Below, in pieces: positions 24,901 to 39,900 of a stretch of DNA of 64,000 nucleotides (position 1 is its first letter; each line of letters opens with the position of its first letter). The position numbers and the translations under genes were made by a program. The stretch comes from Anas platyrhynchos (taxonomy: Eukaryota > Chordata > Aves > Anseriformes > Anatidae), in the NCBI RefSeq assembly GCF_047663525.1, contig NC_092606.1, forward strand, positions 8,306,501 to 8,370,500. Reading direction: 5' to 3'. The notes below the pieces were generated by a model. The model searched no databases and was not told the DNA's origin. It saw only the letters and a list, made by a program, of their open reading frames with translations.

Positions 24901-27900
24901 AAAACCACCAACTCCCTTCAGCTGCCGGCTGTGGTCTCGGACCAGAGCCCCGTTCCCACAATAACAGCCTTTGCTCTGAAGCTGCACGTGGATGCAGCAC
25001 GTCTCACCCAACAAGAGTGGTGTTTATATTCTCCAAACATCTCCTTCTTTGTTTCTCTTTCCAGGAAGGCCCAGCACAGAACAAGAGCTGCTTGGATTGG
25101 CACTCCTGGTCTCTCGCTAAGCCTTAGAAACACTCACTATCTTTTCAGCTGCTAATAATATCTCAGTGTTTGTAATTTCCAGGCCCTCCCTGGTCATGAG
25201 GAAGCCCTGTTTATTTTCCTCCCCCTTGAAATGTCAGCAGGATTAAGGCACTAAGCCCTGCACATAGTTTAAGAGGTTCAGAGGCAAGTACAGCCTAGCT
25301 GGAGAAACCCTGCTCCCTGGTTTCTAGTGGAAGGGACTGCACCGAGCTGCCCAACACACAGGGGCACCAAATCCAGAGAGCTGTGAATTCAGCAGAGACA
25401 GCAGGTGACAGGGAAACATAGCAAGGCTCCCCAGGTGATACGCTCACAAAGCAGAACCAGATGAAGACCCTCCATGCAAACAGCTGCCACTGAGATCAGG
25501 GCTGCTCCTCTCTCTCTTCACTCTGAGGTTACTCAGTCCAAATCTCAGGGAGAGAGGAGTTCACTCTCATCCACCACTGCCCCGTGTACCCCTGCTCCTC
25601 AGCACCCTCCCAGAAAACACACAGACTGCAAAGAGCTTAATGCAAAGAACAGCAAATAAGCCAGGAGGGCAACGCAAATACACGTGAGGATAAAGTAACC
25701 TGGATCTGCTGTGTACCAGCAGCCCCTGCTGGCTATGGGCAAGCAGGCACTGCAAACACAGAGGGTGAGGCAGAAGGGAAGGGGAATGCGACAGTTTATG
25801 GCACGGAAAAGAAATCATGGAGACAGCTATCTGCAGACAGCGGAAACAGGGAGATGGGATAAGCAATGCCCACTCAGCAGAACAGGGTAATGCAAGTTCA
25901 CTGGCAAAAACACTGCCGTGACAGCAGCCTGCTGTCTTACCTGACAAGCCTGTGGGATGGAGTTCTTCTGCTTCTTTGGCACAGAGACAGGAGCTGGAGA
26001 CTTGTCAGACACACTGCCTTTCAACACTTTGAGCAGGTACAAGGAGGCACTAAGAAATAAAAAGAGGGAGAACAACAGTTACCACAGTGCCACTGCAAAT
26101 CCATCTGAGGGCAGAGGCCAGGTGATGCGGGCAGCCTGTTCCCTCCCGAGAAAGGTTAAAGAGCCTGAGAGGGTCCCTTTCTGCAACCTAACCCACTCTT
26201 GCAGATTTAAAGACAAATCTCAGGAGGCTGCATCCTTTCACTGGCTGTCACTGCAGTCACACACATCTTCACTACCAGCCTCATTTCCTCAAGCACTTGC
26301 TACCAGTTTTGACTAGCACAGTTTCAGAATTCCTGCATTTGCCCACGATTTGAGAGCCTGCAGAGCCCAGCCAGTGCTGCAGCCCTCCCAGCCTGGGCTG
26401 CTGCCTGCCTGCAGAACTCAAGTAAATCACCTGAGAGAGCCTGCAGACAGCCTGCTACTTTTGAGAAGTGTTGTCTTAACTGTGTGCACACAGCAGCTCC
26501 ACTGGCACTGCCAGAAGGTGTCAGGGAGCCGTGTGGCACACGCAGCCAGCCCTGCACTGCCAGGAATTGCCATAGGTCCTGCACAGCCACGGGCTAGGGG
26601 TGCTGCAGGGCCAGCACTGCCCAACGGCACTGGGTTGACCATGCAGCATGTGCCCACTAAATAAAATTATGTTGAGAAATCCCAGATGGAGTCTGAAAGT
26701 CTCCCTGAATCTGCCTGCAAGCCACAAGAGAGCCTGCTGGTAAATGGCACTTCTGTTTGTATCAGGGAACAGCAAGATTACACGTTTCCTAGTAGATTCA
26801 CATGTGGCTTATCCTAATTCACCTGTAGGCAGTGGCAAAGGAATGAACACTTGTACAGACAAGAGCCACAGTCACTGCTGTTTTCACTGAGCCACCACTG
26901 AGACAGGAAACCCCAGGATTTACAGAATGATCATTGCAGATGGACCATAAATTACACTCATCCCTGCACTGAATCACACACAATTCATTACTCTCTGATG
27001 AAGCCTCCGGGGAGCATTTTCCATCACTGTTAGCGAAGCTGTATGAGACAACTGCTGTATCACAGAGCCCCTAGAAGATCATCACCAAAAAACGGACATC
27101 TCTGTTTCAAAATGCTTCACACTGTCAGGATGTGTCCTCATGTAAACTAGTCCTCATGTAAACAGACACAGGCAGCCAGCCTTCATGGAGCCTCTCACTT
27201 TTGTGAACTGTTTAACCAGCAACATTATGCCTGCTTACAGACCAGCCACAGTCACAGCCTTGCCTGCAGCGCTGACTGGAGAAGCTCCTTCTTAACACTT
27301 ACCTGAAATAATAGAGAGCCACTGAGGAATCAGTGTGCTTGCAGGCTTTTTTCACAAGCCTCTCCACAAAGGCGTGCAAATCATCTTGCAGGGCTTCCAC
27401 CTTCTTGCAGTACTGCTTAGCTCGGCACAGTGAGTTCCTGAAAGAGCATTGAGAACAAACTCAAAGCCACTACCAACAGAAAGAGCTCTGGAGAACACAA
27501 CTATGAACCCTTATCACTGGGCTTAGTGCAACACATACACAGACATGGTGCTAGCTCTGGGCAGCAAAAGAAGCAGTCTTTGCTGGGGCAACAACTGCTC
27601 TTCACCTCAAGCAACTTACTTAGGTGGCAAAGTCAACTCTCCCCCAAAGCTCCCACAAAGTGAAGCTGGCTGCCTCAAACTCTGCTACTGCAGAACTGCT
27701 TCTTAGCAGCGGGTAGAAAGCAGCACTGAAAGCACCTTAGAGCAGTGCTGAGGATGGCAGGGAGTGGTGCACAGAGGCCACACCACACACCGTGCATTAT
27801 GCCTCCATCTAGCTTGTATCCTGCTTTATTTGTGGCAATGAGCAGCGAGAATTTGCACTTTGCCTGTCTTAATAATAATTTGTTGTGAGTTTTATTCCAG

Positions 27901-30900
27901 CCACAACAGAAACTCTGTAAGTGTAGGGAGTTGTCACACAGTCTGACTCAGAGGTCAGTGGCCCACGGAGATGTTCAGCAACGTGGTACTGTGCCTGCAG
28001 CACCAACTGTTTGTTCTTGATTCTTGAAGTCCCTTAGACTAGAAAACCCAGATCCTGATTGCTTTCCTGCAGGTTATAGCTAAGCACTGTCTATGTGTGT
28101 ATGTGCAGCAATCTAATTCTCCATCATCTATAAGCACAGCTATTGACTCCAGTGTTAAAAAGACTCATTTGTAGGATTCAGTCAACACTACTGGTGCCTA
28201 TCAAAAGCCCTCACCAATTAGCTGGAGGATTATGGACACTTACGTGAAGATAAGAGCTGTTTTCTGCAGGAAATCAACCTCCTGCTTGTCCGAGTCTGAG
28301 CTCATGCACTGTTCAATCACCTGAAGCAGAGGCTCGATGATGTCAAACACCAGGGGGTTCTCTGGTTGCTTACTGAGGAACACTTCAATCAGATCCAGCA
28401 CCTGCAAACATAAAGTTACTGAGCTGAGAACTAATGCAGACAGGGAAACATGATGGATCTACCCTGCACAGCTCCTTCAGAACAGAGCAAGGTACAGGGA
28501 AGGGGTTTGAAGAAAACTGCACTTGCAGCTGAGATCAGTGTACCTTCTGCTATCACTTGTAATGCCACAGCATGAGACCGTAGAGATTAAAAGTTTGAAA
28601 CTGAAGATTAAAAGCTGCTGGTTGACTTCAGCCTATTTTTTGCAGTGACATCATTTAAAAAAGCAGTGTCACCGACACCCAGCCAGACCTGCAGCCACTG
28701 CAACTTGGCACAGATCCCTCTTAGCTCCACTGATGGATAGCTCTTACCCCCACAAGTCCCCTTTGACCTGCAGACACCGCATTACCATAAAATCATCCTC
28801 TTATTGCCCAGCATCGAAACAAAACTGCAGTGAAGCCAATGGTCACTACACTAATCAGCCTTCCTCCTAGCCACCCTGACACCAGACATTTGGATGCGTG
28901 AGCAGCTGCAGCTGTCCCTGGATGCCCGAACACCCTGGACAGCCCATGCTGACACCAGGTGGCCTCAGGTCAGTATTACAGACACAAATGACCAGGGGGT
29001 GTTAACCACAACCCTCCGGAGTTAATGAGCCTAACAAGACAAGAAAAGCTTAGGCTGCAAGGTTACAGGAGAGATTTTATGTGTTTGTTCACACTAAGGC
29101 ACATCATAACTAACGTTAAGTAGCTTGTGGCTTGCTGTAGGCTACAACCAGCACGCTACTTCACCAAAGCTCTTTGCACCAGACACAGATCTCATACCTT
29201 GATCTTGAAATCCCTTCGCAGGATCTTCTCTTTTCGAATCCTGTCTCTCTCATCCTTCTTCGCCTGGATCCGTTTCTGCTGCTCTGCGAAGAGGGCCGAG
29301 ATGTTCTTGTCCAGGGCCATCATAGCCTCATCATCCAGATCTTCATCACTCTCATCTTCTCCCTTGTTTTTCAGAAATGCAAAAGCTACATGTCACTCCA
29401 TGGACTTCAAAAACAGCTCCCAGCCCTCCCCTGCCTGGGACTGCCCTGACTCTGCAGGAAGAGGAGAACCATGGCCACTTCAGGGCAAATTCACAGTGGG
29501 GATGTAGCTACCTCCAGACCCAAAACAGCAACATGGGGAAGGAAAACAGATGCTCAGACCAATGAGAAACGTAGCTCATATTTCCTGTTAGGTAATCCTG
29601 GCCGCATTGTACCAACAATTAAAGCTAGAGGACTGGGAGAGGAAAGAGGCCTGGGGTTTGGACACTAGCTCCCTCTGCACAGTTTTTCCTTCAATAAAGA
29701 GGTTAATATGCTGCTATGTTCATAAACTTTATAGGAATCATTAAGCCACACTCCAGCACTGCTACAAGAAGGCTCCAGAGTGGCCCACTGGGATCACACT
29801 CCTCCTCACAGGCTAGCCAACACAGACACCACACAGCAGTATCTCAGTGCTTTAGTTCACATCAATCTTCTTTATTGCAGGCAGGAAAACAAGTTATCAG
29901 GCTAGACTAGGCAAGCAATAGCACTCGAGGCACACTAACAATAAATAAAAGAAAAAGTGACTTATTGGCAGAGCTTTCTTTGACGATCCTGACCTCCTGC
30001 ATCAAATGCCATACAAAGATGACTGCCAGGGTTATCACCACATAGGCTCAGATAAGATGCAGGGGTTCAATAATCTTTCACTGCCCCAAACCTCCCAGTA
30101 CCAAGGTAGACACTCAAAACATACCAATACATTCTGTGCTTTGAGAACATTCATCAGCTGACTGCGAAAATCTTCATCAACTTCTTCATCCTTTTCCTCA
30201 TCTCCACTGTCATTCTCTTCCTCAGTGTCATCTTCCTCTGAGGAGTCCTCACTTTCTTCATCATCCTGAGGAAGAAAAGTTCATCTCCTCACCTATCCAT
30301 TCTTCAAGCCCTACTTGATTCCTGATTCCCAGGTATGTAACTGTTCAGAAATAAAAGCTCAAGTCTCCCCTCACCCCATTATCTTGCCTACAGCCCTCAG
30401 ATTCAGGTAAGGACACCTCAGATAACAACAGAGATAACAGGTCTTCACAGCAACTAAAAGCAGAATATAATACATGTTTCTCTGTCACATTAAACAAGTT
30501 TTAAAGAGAAGATTCCAAGGAAGAAATGAATTAACAGCCCCCATCTGACTTTCCTTTCTGCTAATGCCTGTAATGCTTTGTGACTTGGATCTCTGTAGTT
30601 CTTAGAATCCAAGATCTCAAATTCAGGTTACTGTGCATCACAGCAATGATTCAATCTGTGCCTGCCAACGAGAGGCCTGTGCTAACCTCAGGATGCAGTC
30701 GTTTGTTCTTAGGAAGCCTCACCTATTCAAACAACCATACCTACAACAGCGTTTTCCTTCAAGCCCAAGAGACTAATAAATTTGTACTTCCAGCAAACCA
30801 TTTCTGTGATGCACATTTAAAATAAATCCTAATAGAACAACAGCTATTTCATTCAAGACAGAGAAATGCAGTTACATCTATTACCACAGATAAGCAGAAA

Positions 30901-33900
30901 CATTATTTTTAAATGGCAAAGGTCTGAAAAGTCTTTGGCAAAGGCAATGGTCCAACAATTACCATGTCCTGAGCAGACTTTTTGTCTGATTCTTCCATCA
31001 CAACAACAGCACTTTCTTCATCCTGATCTTGGTATGGATCAAGAACCTGCAGAAAATAGGAATTGTTTTTCTTGTTTTCAGTGCTTTGTTTTGGTGCCTT
31101 TGTGTGTACAACAGACAGAAATTTCAGCACAGCCAGAGAGCTGGATGATGATGTAGTAAGTAAGGGCATTCAACTTTCTGGCTTGTAATATCATGTTTGT
31201 TCATATGTTAAGTTCTTCTTTCTATAAGTAACAAAAATATGGAGAAAACTGAAGATGTTGGAGACGGATCAAACATCTTCATTTGTTACAAATTAAGTAT
31301 TAGGTTCATCCTATAAAATACTTGACAGCTGATCTCTGCAATCTATAATACTCTCTCAGTAGACACTGCTTTACTCAGTGATGTGACCAATGCAGATTTT
31401 CAGTGCCAGTTATTTTTAGCACCTCTACACTTAGCCTTTCTAGAAATAAAGAAAAAGTTACCATTGATACTCACATATAAAACCTAACAGCTATATAAAA
31501 TGTCCCAGGAATTTCCTTGGGCTAAAACTACTAACGAATACAGCCTAAAACTAGCACATCTCAGGCTCCCACAAAGAAACTGTCTGCAAGCTGCTTCTAT
31601 AATTCAGCAGCACACATTATGACAGACATCTTCTAAATTGAGGAGGCTTTTATTTAATCCCAAAATAGAGACGTGCTTCTATATCTGTTAGGGACAAGAC
31701 AGGCAAACGGTACAATGCCCTACTAATGTCTCACTTACATCCAAGATCAGCTGCAGGCCCTTCTTGGTCAGATTAGGACAAATGCGTCCAAACACGCTCT
31801 TGGAGATCCGACGTATGAGCAGGCTGGGCTGGGCAAGGAGGGAGAGGAGGATTTCCACAATCACCTCAACCCATCCTGGCTCTGTGTTCTCTGCAAAGGA
31901 ACAAACAATGACAGGTAGGGGCAAAACCACTGCACTGGCACAGTGAGAAGAGGCTGCAGATAAATTCACAAAGGAAAAAAAAAAAGACAGCCCTTGCAGA
32001 TACTATTTGAACTACTCATTCAACAACACAGACCAGAAATAATTGAGTGTGAAAGTAAAGACTGTTGCTGTATTGGAAAGGCTGCTAACCATGGGGAGAA
32101 ACACACCTGAAATTGTCTTTAGGCCACTGCAAAGCCTCACCAGGTAACAAACTTATTGTTCATTTAATCATTAGTTCTGCAAGTCATGGGACACCTACTT
32201 GGCCACATTAAAGCAATCAGCAGTTAGACAGCAAAAGCACATGATTTTTATAGTGTTTCCAATGAAATCAGGAGTCACAGTAGCCCATGAAAAGCGCTGA
32301 GTTTTAAGAGTGGCCCATTAGTCTGAGAGTTCAGGACCATTAGTCTGAAAGTTTGGGAATCCTCATCTACATACAATCAAGTCACCCAAAATCATAGCTT
32401 TTGTTTTCACAGTACCCACAGATTTACATAGGGATTTAAGGAGACAATAAGACTGTAGTTAGAGAGAAAGTCATAAGAACAAGACAGGTTCTTTCCTGCT
32501 CAAGTCCCAACCTATCTCCACAGGCCCAAAATAAGAGCAGGCTAAAGCAGCAAACCGGCTGTATCTACACACGGGACACATTTAGCTGGCCCAGAACTTG
32601 AGCACTGAAAGCAGCAAGTTTCAGGCCTGCTGGCTGCATTCAGCAAGCTCTCAGGCAGCACAGAACAAGGACTTAACAGGACTGAACTCCCTTGGATGCT
32701 ACTCAAGTGAACCATAGCCAGCCCTGAAGCCCACCTATTCTGTAAGGGACACCCAGAAACACCACCAGATGATGATGTGGATGGCAAACGGGCAAGAAAT
32801 TTAGAAAGACATGGGAAAAGAACAACGGAGAGTCTCCTGGGGACAACTGCATTAAGCCAGAAATGATGGAGTCAGAGTGCTTCACTAATGCAGAACCACG
32901 ATTTTCTGTTCTTTGACAGAGCATTAACAATCCCACCCCATTTCTTTCTGCAGAAAGGACTCACCGGACTTTTTCTTCTTAGGTTCCTTGCTGAATGCTC
33001 TCTCCGTGCAGTTCAGAAGGTCACTCAGAAGATCCATTGTCTCAGATGGGTTCTGTTCAATTGCATGCAGTTAGCACCCTCTCTGTGAATTCCCCACTAA
33101 CAACAGCAACACAAGTCATATATCCCAAATATAAGAATGTCTCTAAGTAGGTACAGATACTAAAATCAGCTGCTAAACCCCTTTGCAGAAGAAAATATGA
33201 AACTAAGTAGAAATTACTCCACTCAGAAGCAAATCAAGGGCAAAAATAATGCTCAAACCAAAATTTGCCCCTGTAAGTTGGTGTCTACAGCCAGTGTAAG
33301 AACCAGAGTTTATAAGCTGCCAATTGCCTGTTTTTAGTAGCCAGAGGCTGTGAAAGATTGGATCTCTGAACAAAAACATCTGCAGCTTGGTGTTCTGAAT
33401 ACCCAGCTGTCAACATATTTTACACCATTCAAATATGCTTCAGAGATCTTACCTTGAAAAGGTGAATGGCCATTAAAAGCAGAAATTGCTGAAAAGCAAA
33501 GATTTTGGCATTATCTGCTTTATTTTCCTTCTTCTGCAGGTTCTTCACAGACTGAAGTGTTCTGAAGAAAGAAATCTTTTTGAGTCTTTCACAATTACAA
33601 CAGCAAATCCTCTCCTATGATCAGACTAAAATCATGACCAAATCTTCAGTACCATCTTCTGTACTCAGCATTTAATTTACAGATATTGGACATATGTACA
33701 ATATACCCAACAAATTAACCCAACAATAGCATCTCAATCTCTGTATGGCTTAAAAAAACCTCTGCACTTGGGCACAGGCTACATTCCTAATACTACAGCC
33801 AAGGCATAGTAGACTTTTATAGGAAATAAAGCTCAGAAAAGAGCACCAGAAAGAGTCACTGGGAAGTTAAAACAGGCATTATTAGGAGAAAAGCTTAGCA

Positions 33901-36900
33901 GAGTTGCTAACATGCTTGGGAGAAAGACTAGGAGTGAAAATAGAGAAGGGCACAGCCACCTACACACACTTAACACACTGGTGGAACAAAAAGGAATTGG
34001 GTGATGAGAAACAGGAAGGCATCCTGCTACCCAGTGCCTGGTGCAGGATACTCAAAGGAAAGAAACAAAACTGCCACTGCCTGTGAAATGGTTCAAATGG
34101 TTCTGCTACAGCAGCCAGAACAACAGGAGGACAAAAGAATACAGCCAAAAGTTTTTACCGGCCCAGAGACTAAGATTAGGGCTTTTTTACCTTCCTCATC
34201 CCAGCAACCCAGAACCCAGCTTCCCGAGCCTCTCACCTCTCCCAGGCCTCTCTCTGATCCTTGGTAAAAGGCTTCACAGCTTTGACGTACTTCTCACTGG
34301 AGAGCAGCTCATTGGCATACTCAACAAGGAGAAAGATCCACAGCTTCCCATCAGCAGTCACACCATGGACGTGCTTCTCCCTCAAGGCTGCAGCCTCTGC
34401 TGTATCCCCCAAAATGCTCAAAGTGTTTAAAGTCTGAAGCAACCTGCAAAGAAAAACAGTCAGCATGTTATCATCAGAGGAACAAGATGACCTTCTCCAT
34501 ACTCCCCTAAATAATGCCCAAGGCAGAGCACTCATCTCAGAACTCTGGTCACAGCCCAGATTCACAGGGCATAATTTCAACCCATACATGTATCCAAGCA
34601 CATGGATGTATAGCTCATTGTCTCAGTGCCCCCAAGAACACCATACGCTGTCTATTATTCTTGTCCTCAGCTGTTTCCCATTCTATGTCCCACCTATTTT
34701 GCCTCTACTGAGGTTACAGCATCAGCCTTGGCAAGTACCTAAGAGTGTCTGTTGCTATATGTCTGTTTTAGTCTCATGCATAGTGGACAGAAAGCCAACA
34801 ACAACCTGTGTAACCCCCCAACCTCTCTACAGTCCTTTCTCTTCTAGCTTGCAACGGAGACAACAGAAAACATATGAGAAAAAGCATTCTGAGCTCAACT
34901 CTACATTTACCTGATCATCATGCACATAACAGGTTTGCCATGCAAAAATGTTTTTACTGGAAAAAAAGTTTAGGATTTTCAGGAAATCTGTCTAGGGTCT
35001 CCTTAAGAAAAGCCATTCCCTGGTCCTAGAGTCAAACAGAAACACTCCAGTTCCAGCTCAAAGGCCCAAACCTCTTGCTGTGCCATTTGCAGGGTGATTT
35101 TATTCTCGGGAAAGAAGAGAAATTTCCAAGCAAATGCAAGCAAAACCCTTACCCAAAGAAGTAGTTTGCTGCCAGTGAGTGAGCCTGTTCATCTAGGGGC
35201 TCTGATAAAAGGGCATTTGTTTCCGGTATTTGGGAAGTCTTTTTCTTAGTCTCAAAGAAAGCATGGAAGAAGCAAAACCTAGAGTAGACAAAATGAGAAA
35301 AAATTAACTGCCAGTTTGGTCATAACAGAGCAAAACCAGCCCACGTGTGCAAAACCAAATAGAACACAACACTACATATTCAGCAAATTTTTTCAAGGAC
35401 CTCCAAGCCATGAAAAATACCACTATCTACATTAAAACCTTTTCCTCAAGGTATACAGGATAAAAAGAGAGAAGGATGCTCATGACTTCATAAAAGTGTC
35501 AACACTTGAGGCCGCACAATACAATACTCAGATTGTCACACCTGGGTTATATCCTCCAAGGCTTTCAAAGTGAAAGATAAATACTAGTGACATCCTCAAA
35601 CGGCCTAGGTAAGCAGGAATTTAAAATTTACTGAAAATGTATAGGACCAAGTTGATCGTAAGAGTATAAATGAGATGTGCAAGTTTGCAGTATGTATTTT
35701 AAAAACAGAACCCAGTCTCCTAAATGACTAATGTTACGGAATATTTCCATGTCAATTTGCCCAGTGCCATGGGAATTGCTCGGCTGGAATACTGCGGTAG
35801 AGCTAACCAGAATTGTTGCAAGCACGTGGCATTAAGCCTTTAAATCGTTCTCACCTGGAAATGTCCATGACAAGGTCCTCTTCTTTCTTCACTGGACTTT
35901 CAATGATGCTCATAAGCCGGTGGATGATCCACTTCCTCAATCGAGCAATCTTATGTTGTGTTCTTTCAGTAAGGAAGCAAGAACAATCAGCAGTATGAAT
36001 GCTACACTGAAGTAAACACAAACCTCACAATCTACTGCAGCAAGAGGTGGCTTTCAGTGTTAGTGTTGCTTTCTTCAGTAAGAAAGTAACAGGTAAGTAA
36101 GAAGAGATACAATCTTCCCAATTTTGCTTTACGCTATGCAAAAGGCAACATACTTACACCGCTGAGGAACTACACAGTTCACTGATGACACTTCAGGAAT
36201 TGCATCAGTCCACCTCTGACCTCACTCTATGGGCACGTAACACACACACACGGTGTTTTAACAGCTTATGTCTTCTTTGGAAGAGCTCCCTGCCCAGGTA
36301 ACCCATTATCCACAGCACCAAGCTGGGATATTCAGTGAGTAGCTGTGCCAAAGTGGAGGACAGAGCTGCCTCCTGGGAAACTTTCCTAGCTGGAAATTGT
36401 GACAAATGTCTATGAAGGACATAAATATTTACAGGAGACTTAAGACACAAAGTGGGTGCTTTGCTGTGGGCCAAGAAGCTGAGAGCAGTCAAGGCAGTTA
36501 AATATTCACACTCAGATAAAAGGAATATGCAATTCCTACAAAGACCTGAGAGTCTGTAGTGAAAAAGGAAGCCACTGGAGACTTTTGCCTGTTCCCAAAA
36601 CAGTTGCCAGGGCTAGAAAAGCAAGAGAAAAGGCTTCTTTGGCCATCCAGTCTGTTTTGATCAGGGAACAGATTTCTAGCTGGTTCTCACTGTGTTTGCT
36701 CCTACATAACTTAATTTTGTCTCAGCAAAAGAGTCAGATGCTGGGCCTGAACCTTCTGGGACAGAGGAAACGGAACAGGAAACAATTGTCAGCTCATGGC
36801 AAGGGAGCCAGCAAACTCTGGCTGTCCGACCCTGACTTCACACAGGTAGCTACTCCAACCACAAACAGAAAGAAAAAAAAAGAAGGTGCATCATCAACAT

Positions 36901-39900
36901 ACTCACTTGTTTACATTTTCTGGGTTCTGCTTCTGACGGCTAGTTGAGAAGTCTAAACAACAGCTCAAGTCTGGCCTGAGGAACATGTCTTTGAGCCAAT
37001 CAATGTATTTCTGCAATGCCACTGGCTGCAGGTGTCTGACTACCCTCCAAATGCTGGGCACCACTGGATAGCCTTGATTTGTGAGAGTAGAGAAGCCGAT
37101 CATTACTGCTAGCTGCCTCTCTGGATCATCACAGCTGTTCAGAAATGCATCTACGTATGCTTCCATCTCTGGAGCAAATTTAAATCGGTCTGGAAGCTGA
37201 AAAAAAGAGTCAAACAAGTAGGTTAAGAACCTTACACTGAGTCCGAGTATCTTTATGAGCACAAACCACTGTCCAGATTTGATTGCAATAAGGAAACTAA
37301 AGTCACATGTCTGAATATTTGTCATACAATTAGATGGGATGAGAAAAGTCACCAATTTCACCTTATGGTCTTCCTCACGTAAGAGGAACCACTGTAAGCA
37401 ACCACAGAATCCTGGCATGTACCTCAACCCTTCAATTTGGGCTTTCCCAACCAGTCAAGCTTGAGCAGGCTGGACCATGTGCTGGCCGGTGCAGCGAAGC
37501 TCTTAGGCTGATTCTTTTTATGGGGATGAGCTCAGGATGTTACTCACACCATCTGCCTTACACCTTCCCTTGATTCAGAAATTCTCCCACATTATTTCTG
37601 GTCTCCTCTAGCAGCCCTGGAGCCTGCTGACCTACAGCGCACAGAACAAATCCCACCTTCTCTCCCTGGTGTCTCTGAAGTGTTGAGGCATTCTGAAAGG
37701 AGGAGGAGTTGACATGTTTAAACCTAAAAACATGTCCTAAAGTGTTGCTCTTTTGTGCTAAGGCCTATCCTAAGCGCTGTCACTGGTCTGCAAGGTGTGC
37801 AGCTGGCAGACTCTTGGCCCTTGGAACATTGTCCAACAGCATGCAGACCAGGACACATCTCACCTCACCACACATCTCATTTCATCACGTCTTTTCACAG
37901 CCTACAGTGTTCATTCCCACTCATTTGTTCTGAAAAAGCAGAACTTTAACTGGTGAAACCTCGAAGAGGGCAGTCTGTGGCTTCATTCCAAAAAATGAAA
38001 CTTTCGTAAATCAATAAAACAGCTTATCTGGTATCACCACATCATAAGCAAAATAGCAACCTAGCAGGAACAGGAACGGTAATGAATGTGTAGGGAACGA
38101 TGGTCTTAAAATAAAGAGTTTATAGATTTCCAATTAACTACAAATCCATCCAACCATAAAATAAATCCTCCAGCAAGCCATTTCACACAAAACACAACTT
38201 CACAAGGTCCTGTATTTAAAACTCCATACGTGTATATGAAAGCTGGGAGAAAAACTCCGGAAGATTCTGCCATAAAAACAGGCTAATAACTCACAACGGG
38301 GGATTCATCAATCATTTCCCAACAAAAGCAAATCAAGTACATTTGCTTGCTTGTTTAAACAAAAAAATAGATCCAGTAAGATAACTGTCAGTCAATATCA
38401 GACTCAAGCTTTGTCTAGTTTCATCTCCAAGAGCATCCTGAATCCCCCAAGAAAGTACAAGATTATAGCATTTGCTTTCCAAAAACAACCTTTATCAAGG
38501 AAGAAAACAAAACAAAATCAACAGCAAAGAAAATCAAACTAAGACCTTTTCTACTTCTTCATCAACAATACTAGGCTTTTCTGTTGTGAGACAGACATTG
38601 CATTCAGTGATTTGCACACTTCAGACAGGAATTAAATTAGCAAATCTTTTGATGCACACAGAAGAACACAGCCTAGTTCACTCTGGAACACAAAAAGAAG
38701 CAAGATACAGGAAAACAAGCAAGCCAGTGGATAAACCCTGGTGAAAGTAACTTCATATACAGGGGCACCATGATAATCATTATTTTCAGAGCAAAAGTGC
38801 ACATCCATTTCTGCTTTGGTACTAGAATTGAAAGACTACAAAGTCCTGTCCCTCCCAAGAGACGGCAATGATTTTGGGGCCTACATCAGAATATTTAGGA
38901 CTAGGACAGCATGAAAAGACAAGCCAAAGACCATTTTTATTGGTATTCTTTGATTTTTCCTTCCTTTGTTTCAGGGCTTTTTTTTGCTTGCTTGCTTCAC
39001 AGGAGGGAAGGCAGAGGACTTCCAAAATCCAACTCCCATATTGCACTGAGATGTGCATATTGAAGCAAGCACTAAAATACACAAAAGCATGAGTCGTCCC
39101 TTTTTGTCTTTGCTTTCAAATGTTCATGCAACACCCAGCACAATGACAGACAAAAAGGAGCTTCTGGACATGCAAAATCAAAAGGCCTGTCAAAGGATGA
39201 CACATGACGTTGTCAATATGCTGAGGGCTGCCCTTCCTCTGCTTCCCCCACGGCGAGAGCTTTCTCGGCAGCACCAATGGAAGCAGGGGGCTCAGTGCTG
39301 AACAGTTTCAAACTCCTTAAAATAAGTCTGAATAGTAATACACAAATAGACAATAACAATCAAAAGCAGTCTTATAAAAGCCCACTGCAACCAGCAGTCA
39401 CACAATAACACTACATTTAGTAAGGGCTAAATTTAATCCAAGGTCTAAATCACATAAACTTATTTTTAATACAAGAAGATGTGTAACAGGAAAGGTGGAC
39501 AGGGGCTGGGGGGAGGTTCTGCTCAGAACAGGGGCTTTAGGCCTGAGCACAAGTACTTTCAAAGGACCCACCTGACTTGTTACCACATGTTCTCCGTAGA
39601 GCTGCATCACCTTTCCTTTGAGAACCATCTGTAGCTGATCCAGAGACAACAAGGGCAGAGCGCTCCCCAGCAACCGGTAGCACATGTAACTGAGCAGAAA
39701 CGAAGAACATTAACATTTTCTCAAGTAGAGCCACAGCCGTAAAGCCACAAAGAAAGATAAGACAGAGAAGAAGTGGTGATGCAGGCTATGTGGAGTACAC
39801 AAGAAGTCAGAAGTCAAAAACACACACACTCTACATGGATCCAGTGTTCAAAAATCATACTGCTGAAAATTTTCCTTCTGGCTAGCACAGCTGTTCAGAT

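Noticed and set aside
26990-27080. C-box-like TGATGA motifs in a MYBBP1A intron
   Set aside because: No correctly placed D box or terminal stem was found, so there is no support for a C/D snoRNA.
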